From Mesorhizobium sp. (GTDB lineage: Bacteria; Pseudomonadota; Alphaproteobacteria; Rhizobiales; Rhizobiaceae), in the NCBI GenBank assembly GCA_004017275.1, contig SAKE01000003.1, positions 202,299-266,298 on the forward strand: DNA of 64,000 bases, written 5' to 3'. This document shows positions 29,701-37,950 of this stretch, one piece after another; position 1 is the first letter of the stretch, and each line of letters begins with the position of its first letter. The notes under the pieces were generated by a model. The model saw only the letters and a list, made by a program, of their open reading frames with translations, made no database searches and was not told the origin of the DNA. A program made the translations under genes and the position numbers.

Positions 29701-32700
29701 GAAAGGCTTGTCCAGGAGCGCTCGACCCTGTCGAAGGCGCTTGAAGACGATCTGGCCAAGCTGGCCGAGAGCCGCTCCAGCATTGACGGGCTGGTCGCTG
29801 GCCAGGTGGAAAAACTGGCCGAGGGTCGCGACATTCTCAAACGCGCCCTCGAGGCGGATTTGCACAAGCTGACCGAAAGCCGCGGCGATATCGACAACGT
29901 CATCGCCGGGCATGTCGGCAAGCTGGCCGAAGGCCGCGATATGCTGACCCGCGCCCTGGAAGACGATCTCGGCAGGCTGGCCGAGACCCGCAGGGATGTC
30001 GACCGCTCGCTGTCGGGCCATATCGACCAGATCGCTGCAAGAAGCACCGATATCTCTGCGTCTATCGCTGCAGATGTCGAGAAGATCGAGCAGGCGTTCG
30101 GCCGTCAGACCGGCATCATCGAGGAGCGCGCCGGCACCATGGAGCGTGCACTCTCGACAGGCGTCGACAATGTCCGCGCCGTGCTCGAGAAGAGTGCGGT
30201 CTTCGTTGCTGGCGCGTTGCGCGAAAAGGTGCTGGAAGTCACCAGCACGCTGCATGAGCAGGCCGGTGCCGCGTTCAGTGACGCCGACCGCAAGATCGCC
30301 GAGCGCGCCGAACAGACTTCCGCCGCCCTGCTGGCGCGGGCCGAAGACATCGCCCGCACCTTCGAGGATGCTGATCGTCGCCTCCACGCCCGCGCTGAAG
30401 ATACGTCGAACGCCTTGCTTGCCCGTGCGGACGATACGTCCAGCTCGCTGCTGGCCCGCGCCCATGAAACCGCCGATCAGCTGGCTGCTCGCGCAAGTCA
30501 GATCGCCGGCACCTTCGAAGCGGCGGACCAGAAGCTCGCCGCCCGCGCCCAGGAAACCGCCGATCAGCTGACCGCCCGGGCTCAGGACACCGCCGACCAT
30601 CTGGCAGCTCGTGCAAGCGAGATTGCAGGCACGTTCGATGCCGCCGACCAGAAGCTGGTCGCCCGCGCCATCGAGACGGCCCAGTCGCTCGCCGCTCGCG
30701 CCGGCGACATCCTGCGCAACTTCGAAGGCGCCGACCAGCGGCTCGGCGTGCGTATCGGCGAATCGGCCGAAGCGCTTGCCGCGCGTGCATCGGACCTTGG
30801 CCGCATCTTCGATGACGCCGACCGGCAATTGGTCTCACGCATCGCCGAAGGTTCGGAAGCGCTGTCGAGCCGCGCCTCCGAAATCGGCCGCATCTTCGAC
30901 GATGCCGATCAGCGTCTGGTATCGCGCATCGCCAGCAGCACCACCACGATCGGCGAACATGCCGAAACCATCGTCGGTGCCTTTGCCGATACCGAGCAAA
31001 GGGTCGCCGAACGCGCAAGGCGGACCGGCCAGGAAATGGCCGTGCATGCCCGCGAAATCGAGCAGGCGCTTGCCGGCGCCGACGAGCGGCTTGCATCGAG
31101 CACGGCGTCCGCGGCCGCGCGTGTCGAAGAGCAGGTCTCAGGCGTCGAGAACCGCCTCGCCTACACGGCCGAGACGATGGGCCGGAAGCTCAACGAGCAG
31201 GTGTCGAATGCCGAGGCGCAACTCGTCTCGCGCGCCAATGTGATCGCCGAGACCTTCACCGCGGTTGGCCAGCATATCGGTCAGAGCACCAACGACGCCG
31301 CCAAGACGATCGGCGCCAACACCCGCGAACTCAACACCATGCTCGCGGCGCGTTCGGCAGAAATGTCGAAGATCCTCGACGAAACCGCACGGCCTTTGGT
31401 CGAGCGTTTCGCCCAGGGCGGCTCGGAATTGCAAAAGAGCATGGAAGAGGTCACCGAACGCGCCACCGAGAAGCTGCGCAGCGAGAATGCCGCACTTGTC
31501 GACGCGCTCGCCAACCGCACCGCCGAGACCTTGTCGGCGGTCGAGGGAGCCCGCTCGTCGCTGTCCGACAGCGTCGCCGACCTCATTGGCCGCATGACCA
31601 AATCCAGCTCGCAGCTCGGTCAGCTGATCGACCAGGCCGCGGTCAATCTCGGCCAGGTCGATGAACGCCTGAGCGGCAGCACGCAAAGCTTCGCCGCCAC
31701 CACGGAGAAAGCCGCGCAGACTTTCGCCAGCTCGGCACGGCTGGTCGATTCGAACACGACAAGGCTGACGGAACTGTCGTCGTCCACCTTGCGCGAGGTC
31801 GCGTCGATCGCCACAAAGTTCGACGAACACAGCCGCCTGCTGTCCAGCGCTTCGGACCTGTTGAGCTCGGCCCAGAGCAATCTCGAGCACACGCTCGAAC
31901 GGCAGTCGTCGCTCGAGGATCTCGCCGTCGGCCTGGTCAAGAAGTCGGAAGATCTCGAAAGGGTCATGCGCTCTTTCGAAAATCTCGTCGGCCAGACGCT
32001 GCAGAACGCCGAAGGCAAGACGATGGAATCGGCCGACAAGATCCGCAACGCCATCACCGACGTCGTCGATTCGGCAACCAAGCGCTTCGCCGATGCGACC
32101 GAGGAGATGCGGCGCACTGCGGGCTCGATCAAGAGCGAACTCGACCTCACCCGCGCCGAGCTCAAGAAGGGCGTCATCGAGATGCCGGAAGAGGCAAAGG
32201 AATCGACCTCGGCCATCCGCCGCGCCGTTTCCGAACAGATCAACGCCCTGAAGGAGCTTTCGGACATCGTTGCGAAGTCAGGCCGCGGCGGTGACGGGTC
32301 CGAGCCCCGCAGCCTGCGCCCGGCGCCGCAAGCGCCGGCCGCACGCGCCGCCGAGCCGCAGCGTCGCGCCCCGGCACCGCAGCCGGAGCTGCGCACACCT
32401 CAAGCGCCGTTGGGCGGTCCTGCGCTGCGCGGCACGCTCGACCTTGAGCGTCCTGCCGATGCGACACCGCGCCCGCGTGGTGATGCCAGCGCCCGTACAC
32501 CGCAGGGCGGCTGGGTGCGCGATCTGCTGACCGGGGCGTCGCGCGAAGAGGACGCCAGGCCGGCAACGCCCGCGGAAACGCCGCGCGCCGCCCCTGCCCA
32601 GCGCTCGCCCCTGCATGTCGTAGAATCGCTGAACTCGCTCTCCGTCGACATCGCGCGGGCGATCGACCACGAGGCTTCGATCGAGTTGTGGAACCGCTAC

Positions 32701-32958
32701 CGGCGCGGCGAGCGTGACGTGTTCACGCGGCGGCTCTACACGCTGAAGGGCCAGCAGACGTTCGACGAGATCCGTCGCAAGTATCAGGCGGAGGCCGAGT
32801 TCCGCGCCGCCGTCGACCGCTACTGCGACGATTTCGAGAAGCTGCTCAAGGATGTCTCGCGCAACGACCGCGACAACATCATGGCGCAGACCTACCTGAC
32901 GTCCGATACCGGCAAGGTCTACACCATGCTGGCCCACGCCAGCGGCCGCCTGCAGTAG
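26782..32958 (+). CDS. Giant polar-growth ring protein, GPR/RgsE-like
   Basis: A 2058-residue membrane-anchored coiled-coil protein. I recognise the overall plan of GPR of Agrobacterium and RgsE of Sinorhizobium, which form a ring at the growing pole and are needed for unipolar growth. The order is: a short cytoplasmic N-terminus (1-120), two transmembrane helices (about 124-148 and 167-187), a long apolipoprotein-like helical body, an array of 16 repeats of 36 or 29 residues (556-1082), a second repeat zone rich in RAxE and F/DxADxxL patterns (about 1170-1430), more helical sequence, a Pro/Ala-rich linker (about 1840-1940), and a compact conserved C-terminus (last 110 residues). The ATG at 26782 has AGGG 10 nt upstream. 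The identity rests on architecture, not on a search. Confidence 0.82.
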   Translation: MAKKPTTRTLDNDVARELEKALDFDLSNDIGSGDLDIAASMEDLEAQISQAADELAREGRNHKSEPVVDQSQAAKPAPKAKPAELRPVETRNGAQPAGFAPANDDRQKDYKTLLHGLNRRASNTIYWVVAFVSLAWFAGAGGLANLLFGPSIWSIRTIDQFLARPELIGLAVAAIVPVILFWAFAAMIRRAQEMRIAAQSMTEVAFRLTEPENLAQDRVMMIGQAVRREVAAMGEGIERTLARAVELETLVHSEVNQIERSYSENESRIRSLVDGLGSEREAVVSHAERVRASITGAHETLKDEIGAASDIIRDSILNASTKLSMTINNSGDTLIDRINESSMSIFDSVEGRLDSITDRLSTSGEAFASLLDTRIAKLTDTTDGLTRSLTDLLDDRTTGMVSLLGGAARTLNSEFEASLNGIERTLAERGQALISEFQTRAEALDTGTQKLNAALEARARQINETLVERAREIAHTFAESKDTLSAMIDQGKTQIGADMADIVTSTSSMLEARASDFAGRMEAARHVVSRSFDSDIQRLADARVGIEEAVENHSRKLSESRERMAAAMQADLAKFAEGRAGIDAAVTNQVQKLAEGRSLISRALEEDLRKVNESRAAIDASLGSHLERLEEGRNRLSTALNEDSGKLVQARTIIDEMVAGHVGKLAEGRNILSRALEADLGKLSDSRADIDGLVAGQVEKIAEGRAVLAKALENDILGIKSLIETHSAKLAEDRTQLSHSLDSDLSGIRNLIEGHSGRLSEDRSLLSQTLEADLAKLAESRSSIDGLVAGQVEKLAEGRDILKRALESDLNTIKGVISSQSEKLAEDRGQLSRLLEADLQNVNSVIADHMNKLVQDRSTLSRALEDDLAKLADSRSSIDGLVAGQVEKLAEGRDILRRALEADLNAIKNTVADQSQKLVDDRAQFARALESDLESVNGLVSSHSERLAQDRSTLSKALEADLENVGGLVNSHAERLVQERSTLSKALEDDLAKLAESRSSIDGLVAGQVEKLAEGRDILKRALEADLHKLTESRGDIDNVIAGHVGKLAEGRDMLTRALEDDLGRLAETRRDVDRSLSGHIDQIAARSTDISASIAADVEKIEQAFGRQTGIIEERAGTMERALSTGVDNVRAVLEKSAVFVAGALREKVLEVTSTLHEQAGAAFSDADRKIAERAEQTSAALLARAEDIARTFEDADRRLHARAEDTSNALLARADDTSSSLLARAHETADQLAARASQIAGTFEAADQKLAARAQETADQLTARAQDTADHLAARASEIAGTFDAADQKLVARAIETAQSLAARAGDILRNFEGADQRLGVRIGESAEALAARASDLGRIFDDADRQLVSRIAEGSEALSSRASEIGRIFDDADQRLVSRIASSTTTIGEHAETIVGAFADTEQRVAERARRTGQEMAVHAREIEQALAGADERLASSTASAAARVEEQVSGVENRLAYTAETMGRKLNEQVSNAEAQLVSRANVIAETFTAVGQHIGQSTNDAAKTIGANTRELNTMLAARSAEMSKILDETARPLVERFAQGGSELQKSMEEVTERATEKLRSENAALVDALANRTAETLSAVEGARSSLSDSVADLIGRMTKSSSQLGQLIDQAAVNLGQVDERLSGSTQSFAATTEKAAQTFASSARLVDSNTTRLTELSSSTLREVASIATKFDEHSRLLSSASDLLSSAQSNLEHTLERQSSLEDLAVGLVKKSEDLERVMRSFENLVGQTLQNAEGKTMESADKIRNAITDVVDSATKRFADATEEMRRTAGSIKSELDLTRAELKKGVIEMPEEAKESTSAIRRAVSEQINALKELSDIVAKSGRGGDGSEPRSLRPAPQAPAARAAEPQRRAPAPQPELRTPQAPLGGPALRGTLDLERPADATPRPRGDASARTPQGGWVRDLLTGASREEDARPATPAETPRAAPAQRSPLHVVESLNSLSVDIARAIDHEASIELWNRYRRGERDVFTRRLYTLKGQQTFDEIRRKYQAEAEFRAAVDRYCDDFEKLLKDVSRNDRDNIMAQTYLTSDTGKVYTMLAHASGRLQ
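28447..30027 (+). repeat. In-frame repeat array inside the GPR-like gene (16 units)
   Basis: The protein repeats a unit beginning KLAEGRDILKRALEADL in 16 contiguous copies, residues 556-1082. Nine units have 36 residues and seven have 29, in the order 36,36,36,36,29,29,36,29,29,36,29,29,29,36,36,36. The difference is exactly one heptad. DNA copies are close enough to align by eye: near-identical stretches of about 105 bp begin at 29104, 29386 and 29755, separated by 282 and 369 bp (94 and 123 codons). Confidence 0.9.
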
Positions 32959-32970
32959 GACAGGAATTGA

Positions 32971-32996
32971 ACAGGCGGGGCCAAAATCCCGCCTGT
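32971..32996. terminator. Hairpin downstream of the GPR-like gene
   Basis: ACAGGCGGG (32971-32979), loop GCCAAAAT, CCCGCCTGT (32988-32996): a perfect 9-bp stem 12 nt after the stop codon. No T-run follows, so termination may be partial or Rho-assisted. Confidence 0.6.
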
Positions 32997-33134
32997 GACT
33001 GCCTAAACCTCCGGCACGCGCTGAACCTGCCCGCAATTTGCCAGCCGATGGACGCGTTCGGGAATCCGTCCAAAGTCGATTCCCGACAGCACTAAAATCC
33101 ACCAACAGTACCGCTGCCCTCAAAGGGTGTGATC

Positions 33135-33749
33135 GTGAAGACGGCAATCATATTCGACTGCGAGTTTCTTTGCCTTGAGGGCTCGCAACGCAGATTCTGG
33201 TGCGCGGCCCATGATCCAGACCCGGTGATCGCGCAGATCGGCGCCGTCAAGCTTGGACTCGAGGACGATTTTCCACTGCTTGGCACACACAGGGCCTATA
33301 TCAGACCGGTTGACCGGTTTGGTCAGAGATACGCCCTCGACCCGTTCTTCACCAAGCTGACCGGCATCACCGAGGAAGACCTGGAGGCCGAAGCGGTCAC
33401 CCTGGGGGAAGCTCTCGCGGACGTCGATCGCTTTTCCGGTGGCGCGCGGTTCTGGTCCTGGGGCAAGGACGAATTGAACATGATCGCCATCAGTTGCTAT
33501 GTCGCGGGCATTCAGCCTTCGATCCCGGCCACCCGGTTTGACAACGCCGTCAAGCTGCTGATCGCGGCTGGAATGCCGATCGAGGACCTGGCGAGAACGC
33601 CGAGCAACAAGCTCGCGGACTACTATGGCGTCGAGCACCCGCCATTGCAGGGGCACGACGCGCTCGATGACGCGCTATCCGTGACCTACACCCTGCAGCA
33701 CCTGATGAAGACTGGAAAGCTCCGGCCGGACACCTTCGACCGCTTCTAG
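33135..33749 (+). CDS. DEDDh-type 3'-5' exonuclease family protein
   Basis: A 204-residue protein with the DnaQ-like exonuclease motifs: ExoI IIFDCEFLCLE (Asp and Glu metal ligands), ExoII near WSWGKDELNM, and ExoIII GHDALDDALS (catalytic His and final Asp). It could trim DNA or RNA ends; the substrate is unknown and it is not fused to a polymerase. Two GTG codons are possible starts, 33129 and 33135; AAAGGG is 1 nt from the first and 7 nt from the second, so 33135 is used. It follows the GPR-like gene by 176 bp and converges on the Mla-type operon. Confidence 0.82.
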   Translation: MKTAIIFDCEFLCLEGSQRRFWCAAHDPDPVIAQIGAVKLGLEDDFPLLGTHRAYIRPVDRFGQRYALDPFFTKLTGITEEDLEAEAVTLGEALADVDRFSGGARFWSWGKDELNMIAISCYVAGIQPSIPATRFDNAVKLLIAAGMPIEDLARTPSNKLADYYGVEHPPLQGHDALDDALSVTYTLQHLMKTGKLRPDTFDRF

Positions 33750-33787
33750 GAAGAGAGAGCTTGCTGGGATTCCGGCGCGCCTCGCGT

Positions 33788-34396
33788 TCAGATCACCGAA
33801 TCCGTCCAGCGCACGATCTGCCCGGCGGCATCGCCGAACGCCTTGTCGAGCGCGCTGACATAGCCAGGATTGCCGCTGCCCGAAACGGGCGCGGATGCGG
33901 TGAAGCTCTTGGACGCGCGAACCTCGCCATTACGGTCGTTGAGAATACGCACGAACAGGTCGACCTCGGCATGTTCGCCACCGTCGACGCGCACTTCGAA
34001 GGACCGGACCTCGACAATGACCTGGTAATCGATCGCCAGGCCCTCGCCCGGCTTGCCGACGCCGGCGAAGCTGCCCGAACGCTGGAAGGTCTCGGCCAAC
34101 CGCGCCTGCACGATCAACGGCAGCCGGTCGGCCCATTGAGCGCCCTTGAGATACTGGATCGAGCGGTCCGATGGCTTGATGACGATGTTCTGGCTGTCGA
34201 GCGCCTTGAGCGCCGACGGCTGCGCGATCAGGATCTGGCGGCGGCTGTGGCCACGCGCGTCGACCGACGGCGCCGACAATTCGAACGTATCGAGCGGCGC
34301 CGGCTTGCCACCCAACGCCGCGCAGCCGGCCAGCGTAAGGGCAAGCAGTGCCGCAGCCGATGTCACCCCGCCCGTTTTCACCCATACAGACTTCAC
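33788..34396 (-). CDS. ABC-type transport auxiliary lipoprotein (PqiC/Mla-associated)
   Basis: A 202-residue lipoprotein: N-terminal helix ending in the lipobox LTLAGC (Cys about residue 24), then an ABC_trans_aux-type periplasmic domain (PLDTFELSAPSVDARG, RQILIAQPSALKALDSQNIVI, LPLIVQARLAETFQRSGSF). Family members sit in the outer membrane and accept lipid passed along MCE proteins. I chose the GTG at 34396, with GGGGA upstream, which places the signal sequence correctly; the frame is open to 34498. It is the last gene of the mlaE-mlaF-mlaD group, 79 bp after mlaD. Confidence 0.85.
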   Translation of the reverse strand: MKSVWVKTGGVTSAAALLALTLAGCAALGGKPAPLDTFELSAPSVDARGHSRRQILIAQPSALKALDSQNIVIKPSDRSIQYLKGAQWADRLPLIVQARLAETFQRSGSFAGVGKPGEGLAIDYQVIVEVRSFEVRVDGGEHAEVDLFVRILNDRNGEVRASKSFTASAPVSGSGNPGYVSALDKAFGDAAGQIVRWTDSVI

Positions 34397-34475
34397 GCGC
34401 GATCCCCGTTGTCCCCGGAGCGTAAGATCAACCCGCTTTCGCGGCTCATGTTTCTGGGGCGCGCCAACGCCGAAG

Positions 34476-35849
34476 TCAACGCCGCGCCCTGCCGTCAAAC
34501 TGACGGACCTCTCCTTCGCCGCCCGTCAGGATGCGCTGCGGATTGCGGCTGAGATCGGTTACCGCCTCCTCGATGCGGCTGATCGAACGGCGGCTGTCCT
34601 GCACCAGCGCCTCGACATTAGACAGCCCCTGGCCCGAGAAGCGCGCAAAATTGTCGGTGATGACGCCAAGCCGGGTATTCAGCGTGTCGGCAACCTGCTT
34701 GAACGACTTCAGCGTCGCCCTGGCATCCGCCATCACGCCATCGGCTTGCCCGGAACCGAGCAAGTGATCGACCCGGGCGAGGATGCCATCGACCCGCACC
34801 GAGGCGTCGTTGAGCCGTTGCGCGAGTTGTTTGGCGTCCTTGATCGTCTGGTCGATGTCGTCGGCCCGGTTGGCGAACTTGTGGGTCACCTCCGCGATGT
34901 CGGCTGCGGCCTTGTCGGCGCTCTCGCTGGCCTTTTGGATGTTGGCGAGTGCGGAGCGCACCTGTGCGGGATCGATACCGTCGAGCACGCCGTCGACCTT
35001 GGCCAGCGTGCCTTGCGTCCGCTTGGCGAAATCGTTGACCGACACAACCGCGGTATCGACGTTCTTGATCACGCCGTCGAGCTGCTTCGACGTCTCCTTG
35101 AGGTTACCGGTCACGGCATCGACATTGGCGACGATGCTCTTGATCTTGTCCTTGTCGACGGCGTTGAGAAGGCCTTCGGCTGCCTTCAGCGTTCCGTCGA
35201 GCTTGCCGGAAACGCCTTTCAGCTCATCCGCCAGCGTGCTGGCGGCGGACAGGAACTTGTCGATGCCGTCCGAATTCTTGGCCAGCGCATCGGAGAACGT
35301 CTGAACGTTCTGCACGGTCTGCGTCAGCGGCCCGCGAACGTCCCTGGTGAAGCCTTCGAGTTCCGTCAGCACCTTGTCGGCGCGGGTGAAGATGTTTTGG
35401 GCCGTCTGCAAGAGGTTGGTCACCGCAGAGGGGTTGGCGACGATCTCGGCGACCTTGCCTTCCTTTTCCGCCTGGTCGAGAAGTTTTACCTCCTTGGGAT
35501 CGGCGCCCTTGAGCTCGATGTTGGCCTGTCCGGTGAGGCCGGCAAGACCGATATCGGCCTGCGTCGACTTGGTGATCGGCGTCAGGCGGTCGATCTCGGT
35601 GTCGGCGATGGCGACTGTCGGGTTGTCGACGTCGATATAGACGCGCCTGACGTCACCGACCTTGACGCCGTTGAACAGCACGAAACTGCCGCGGCCAAGC
35701 CCGGACGCCGAGCCTGGAATGCGCACGCGCAGCAACGTCGTCTCGCCCTTGTCGCCGATCGCCGCCGTCCAGTAGACGAAGGCAAACGCCGCCAGGATCG
35801 CAGCCAGCGTGAAAATGCCGACAATGACGTAATTGGCTCTGGTTTCCAT
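34476..35849 (-). CDS. mlaD: MlaD-family MCE protein
   Basis: Periplasmic lipid-binding part of an Mla-type ABC transporter that moves phospholipid between the inner and outer membranes. The 457-residue protein has one N-terminal membrane anchor (NYVIVGIFTLAAILAAFAFVY, about 5-27), the MCE domain (about 38-120; ASGLGRGSFVLFNGVKVGDV and GLAGLTGQANIELKG), and a very long helical C-terminal region (about 150-440) of the kind that can form a needle or tunnel. It is therefore longer than E. coli MlaD (183 residues), as in other alphaproteobacteria. It starts 14 bp after the MlaF stop. Confidence 0.9.
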   Translation of the reverse strand: METRANYVIVGIFTLAAILAAFAFVYWTAAIGDKGETTLLRVRIPGSASGLGRGSFVLFNGVKVGDVRRVYIDVDNPTVAIADTEIDRLTPITKSTQADIGLAGLTGQANIELKGADPKEVKLLDQAEKEGKVAEIVANPSAVTNLLQTAQNIFTRADKVLTELEGFTRDVRGPLTQTVQNVQTFSDALAKNSDGIDKFLSAASTLADELKGVSGKLDGTLKAAEGLLNAVDKDKIKSIVANVDAVTGNLKETSKQLDGVIKNVDTAVVSVNDFAKRTQGTLAKVDGVLDGIDPAQVRSALANIQKASESADKAAADIAEVTHKFANRADDIDQTIKDAKQLAQRLNDASVRVDGILARVDHLLGSGQADGVMADARATLKSFKQVADTLNTRLGVITDNFARFSGQGLSNVEALVQDSRRSISRIEEAVTDLSRNPQRILTGGEGEVRQFDGRARR

Positions 35850-35863
35850 TGTCCCACTTATGG

Positions 35864-36685
35864 CTATGCGCGCGCCGCAAGATCAAGTTGCCGGGCGCGT
35901 TTTCCGCGGAAATAGGATTTTACCCACGGCTCCTCACTCTTCAGCATGTCGTCGATGGTGCCTTCGACCAGCACTTTCTTCTTGCCAAGCACAGCCACCC
36001 GGTCGCAAGCGGTGAAAAGTGTGTCGAGGTCGTGCGTCACCATATAGACGGTCAGGTCCATCGTATCGCGCAGCTTGACGACCAGCTCGTCGAACTCCGC
36101 CGCGCTGATCGGATCGAGGCCCGATGTCGGCTCGTCGAGGAAGACGATGTCGGGGTCGAGCGCCAGCGCCCGGGCCAGCGCGGCGCGCTTGATCATGCCG
36201 CCGGACAGTTCGGACGGGAATTTCTGCGCCGCGTCCGGCGGCAGCCCGACCAACTCGACTTTGAGCATCGCCAGTTCGTCCATCAGCTTTCGCGGCAGGT
36301 CGAGATACTCGCGCATCGGCACCTGGACGTTTTCCAGCACCGTCAGCGCCGAAAACAGGGCGCCATGCTGGAACAGCACGCCAAGCCGCATATCGATGCG
36401 CAAACGCTCGGCATCGTCAGCCTTCTCGATATCGACGCCGAACAGCTTGATCGTACCCGATTGCTTGCGTGTCAGGCCCAGAATGGTGCGCAGCAAAACA
36501 GACTTGCCGGCGCCCGAGGCACCGACAAAGCCGAGAATCTCGCCGCGCCTTATGTCGAGCGACAGCTTGTCGAGGATAAGCTTGTCGGCGAAGGAAACGC
36601 TGATGTCGTGCGCGGAAAGCACGATGTCGCCCTCACCCGTGTCGTCGGCCAATGCAACTGCCTTTTTCCTGTTTCGCAGCTTCAT
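35864..36685 (-). CDS. mlaF: ABC transporter ATP-binding protein, MlaF-like
   Basis: ATPase of the lipid transporter. The 273-residue protein has Walker A GASGAGKS (55-62), the signature LSGGMIKRAALARALALDP, Walker B DIVFLDEPTSGLDP and the H-loop VTHDLD. The sequence FQHGALFSALTVLENVQVPM is typical of the MlaF/Ttg2A group. The ATG at 36685 is one base after the MlaE stop, so the two are translationally coupled; an upstream in-frame start at 36745 would overlap mlaE more deeply and is not favoured. Confidence 0.92.
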   Translation of the reverse strand: MKLRNRKKAVALADDTGEGDIVLSAHDISVSFADKLILDKLSLDIRRGEILGFVGASGAGKSVLLRTILGLTRKQSGTIKLFGVDIEKADDAERLRIDMRLGVLFQHGALFSALTVLENVQVPMREYLDLPRKLMDELAMLKVELVGLPPDAAQKFPSELSGGMIKRAALARALALDPDIVFLDEPTSGLDPISAAEFDELVVKLRDTMDLTVYMVTHDLDTLFTACDRVAVLGKKKVLVEGTIDDMLKSEEPWVKSYFRGKRARQLDLAARA

Positions 36686-36686
36686 C

Positions 36687-37874
36687 TCAGAACTCGATCG
36701 CTGCGTAGAACATGGCGAAAAGTCCGTCGAGGATGATGACGACAAAGATCGACTTCACCACCGACGCGGTAACATGCTGGCCAAGCGATTCGGCGCTGCC
36801 GCCGACCTTCATGCCTTCGACCGAGGCAATCGTGCCGATGATCATGGCCATGAACGGCGCCTTGATCAGGCCGGCAAAGATGGTGCTGAGATCGATGGCG
36901 ACGCGCAACCGGTCGATGAAGGCGGCGGGCGGGATGTCGGAATAGAGCCAGGCAGCCAGTATGCCGCCGCCGAGCGCCGCGAAATTGGCGATGATGGTCA
37001 GGCACGGCAAGGCGATGACCAGCGCCACCAGCCGCGGAAACACCAGGACGCCGATCGGGTTGAGCCCGATGACCTTCAGTGCGTCGACCTCCTCGCGCAT
37101 CTTCATCGAACCGATCTCGGCGGTGATCGCACTGCCGGAGCGGCCGGCGATCATGATCGCCGTCATCAGCACGCCAAGCTCGCGCAGGATCAGCACGCCG
37201 ACAAGGTCGACGACGAAGATATCGGCGCCGAAATAGCTGAGCTGATAGGCGCCTTGCTGGGCAACGATGGCGCCGACGATCGCCGACATCAGCACCACCA
37301 CCGGAATGGCGCCGACGCCCATGCGGTCGATCTGGTTGAAGATCGCCGCCGGGTTGACGGCGTGGCCACGGCCGAGCTTCATCTGCGCGCCGCGGATGGT
37401 GGCGCCGAGGATGTTCATCGAGGCAAGGAAGTCGTCGCGCATCTCGTAGACGCGCCGGCCGACCGCCTCCAGCGCGCGGATGACGATATTGGGCGCGCCG
37501 GCGGCGCCGGATTCGGGTTCGCGCCGAACGGCCTCGCCAACCGCATCGAGCAGGATCGAAGCGATCTCGCTCTGGCCCTGCAACTGGATCTCGACGCCCT
37601 TCTTCTCAAAGGCGCTGACCAGCCGGTCGATCAACCAGGCGCCGGCGGTGTCCATCTTCTCGATCTTGGAAACATCGAGCGCCAAAGTCTTGAAACCGCT
37701 TCGTTTTTCGATCTTGCGCATCTCGGCGTCGATCGCCGCGACGGTTCGTGTCGTCCAGGTGCCGGAGAAGGCGCAGCCGAGAACGCCGTCTTCCTCGCCG
37801 ATCGCCACGCGCGGTTCGTGGTCAGCCTCCCCTGCGGTCGTGCCGCTTGCGTCGCGCTTGCCGATGGTCAACAT
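36687..37874 (-). CDS. mlaE: MlaE-family permease with fused STAS domain
   Basis: Membrane subunit of the lipid transporter. The 395-residue protein has a soluble N-terminal STAS-like domain (about 20-125; VSKIEKMDTAGAWLIDRLV is the STAS signature), which corresponds to the separate MlaB protein of E. coli, and a C-terminal MlaE permease (about 165-395; VVVLMSAIVGAIVAQQGAYQ, ELGVLMTAIMIAGRSGSAIT, KVIGLNPIGVLVFPRL). The ATG at 37874 with AGGA 5 nt upstream is used; the longer frame to 38072 would run into the divergent epimerase gene. It heads the mlaE-mlaF-mlaD-lipoprotein operon. Confidence 0.9.
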   Translation of the reverse strand: MLTIGKRDASGTTAGEADHEPRVAIGEEDGVLGCAFSGTWTTRTVAAIDAEMRKIEKRSGFKTLALDVSKIEKMDTAGAWLIDRLVSAFEKKGVEIQLQGQSEIASILLDAVGEAVRREPESGAAGAPNIVIRALEAVGRRVYEMRDDFLASMNILGATIRGAQMKLGRGHAVNPAAIFNQIDRMGVGAIPVVVLMSAIVGAIVAQQGAYQLSYFGADIFVVDLVGVLILRELGVLMTAIMIAGRSGSAITAEIGSMKMREEVDALKVIGLNPIGVLVFPRLVALVIALPCLTIIANFAALGGGILAAWLYSDIPPAAFIDRLRVAIDLSTIFAGLIKAPFMAMIIGTIASVEGMKVGGSAESLGQHVTASVVKSIFVVIILDGLFAMFYAAIEF

Positions 37875-37950
37875 GGCATCCTGTTTAGCCTGACGGGTCT
37901 GACCTGTCGATTTGCCGACAACGCTTGTCGCATAGCAGGAGCAGAAAAAT

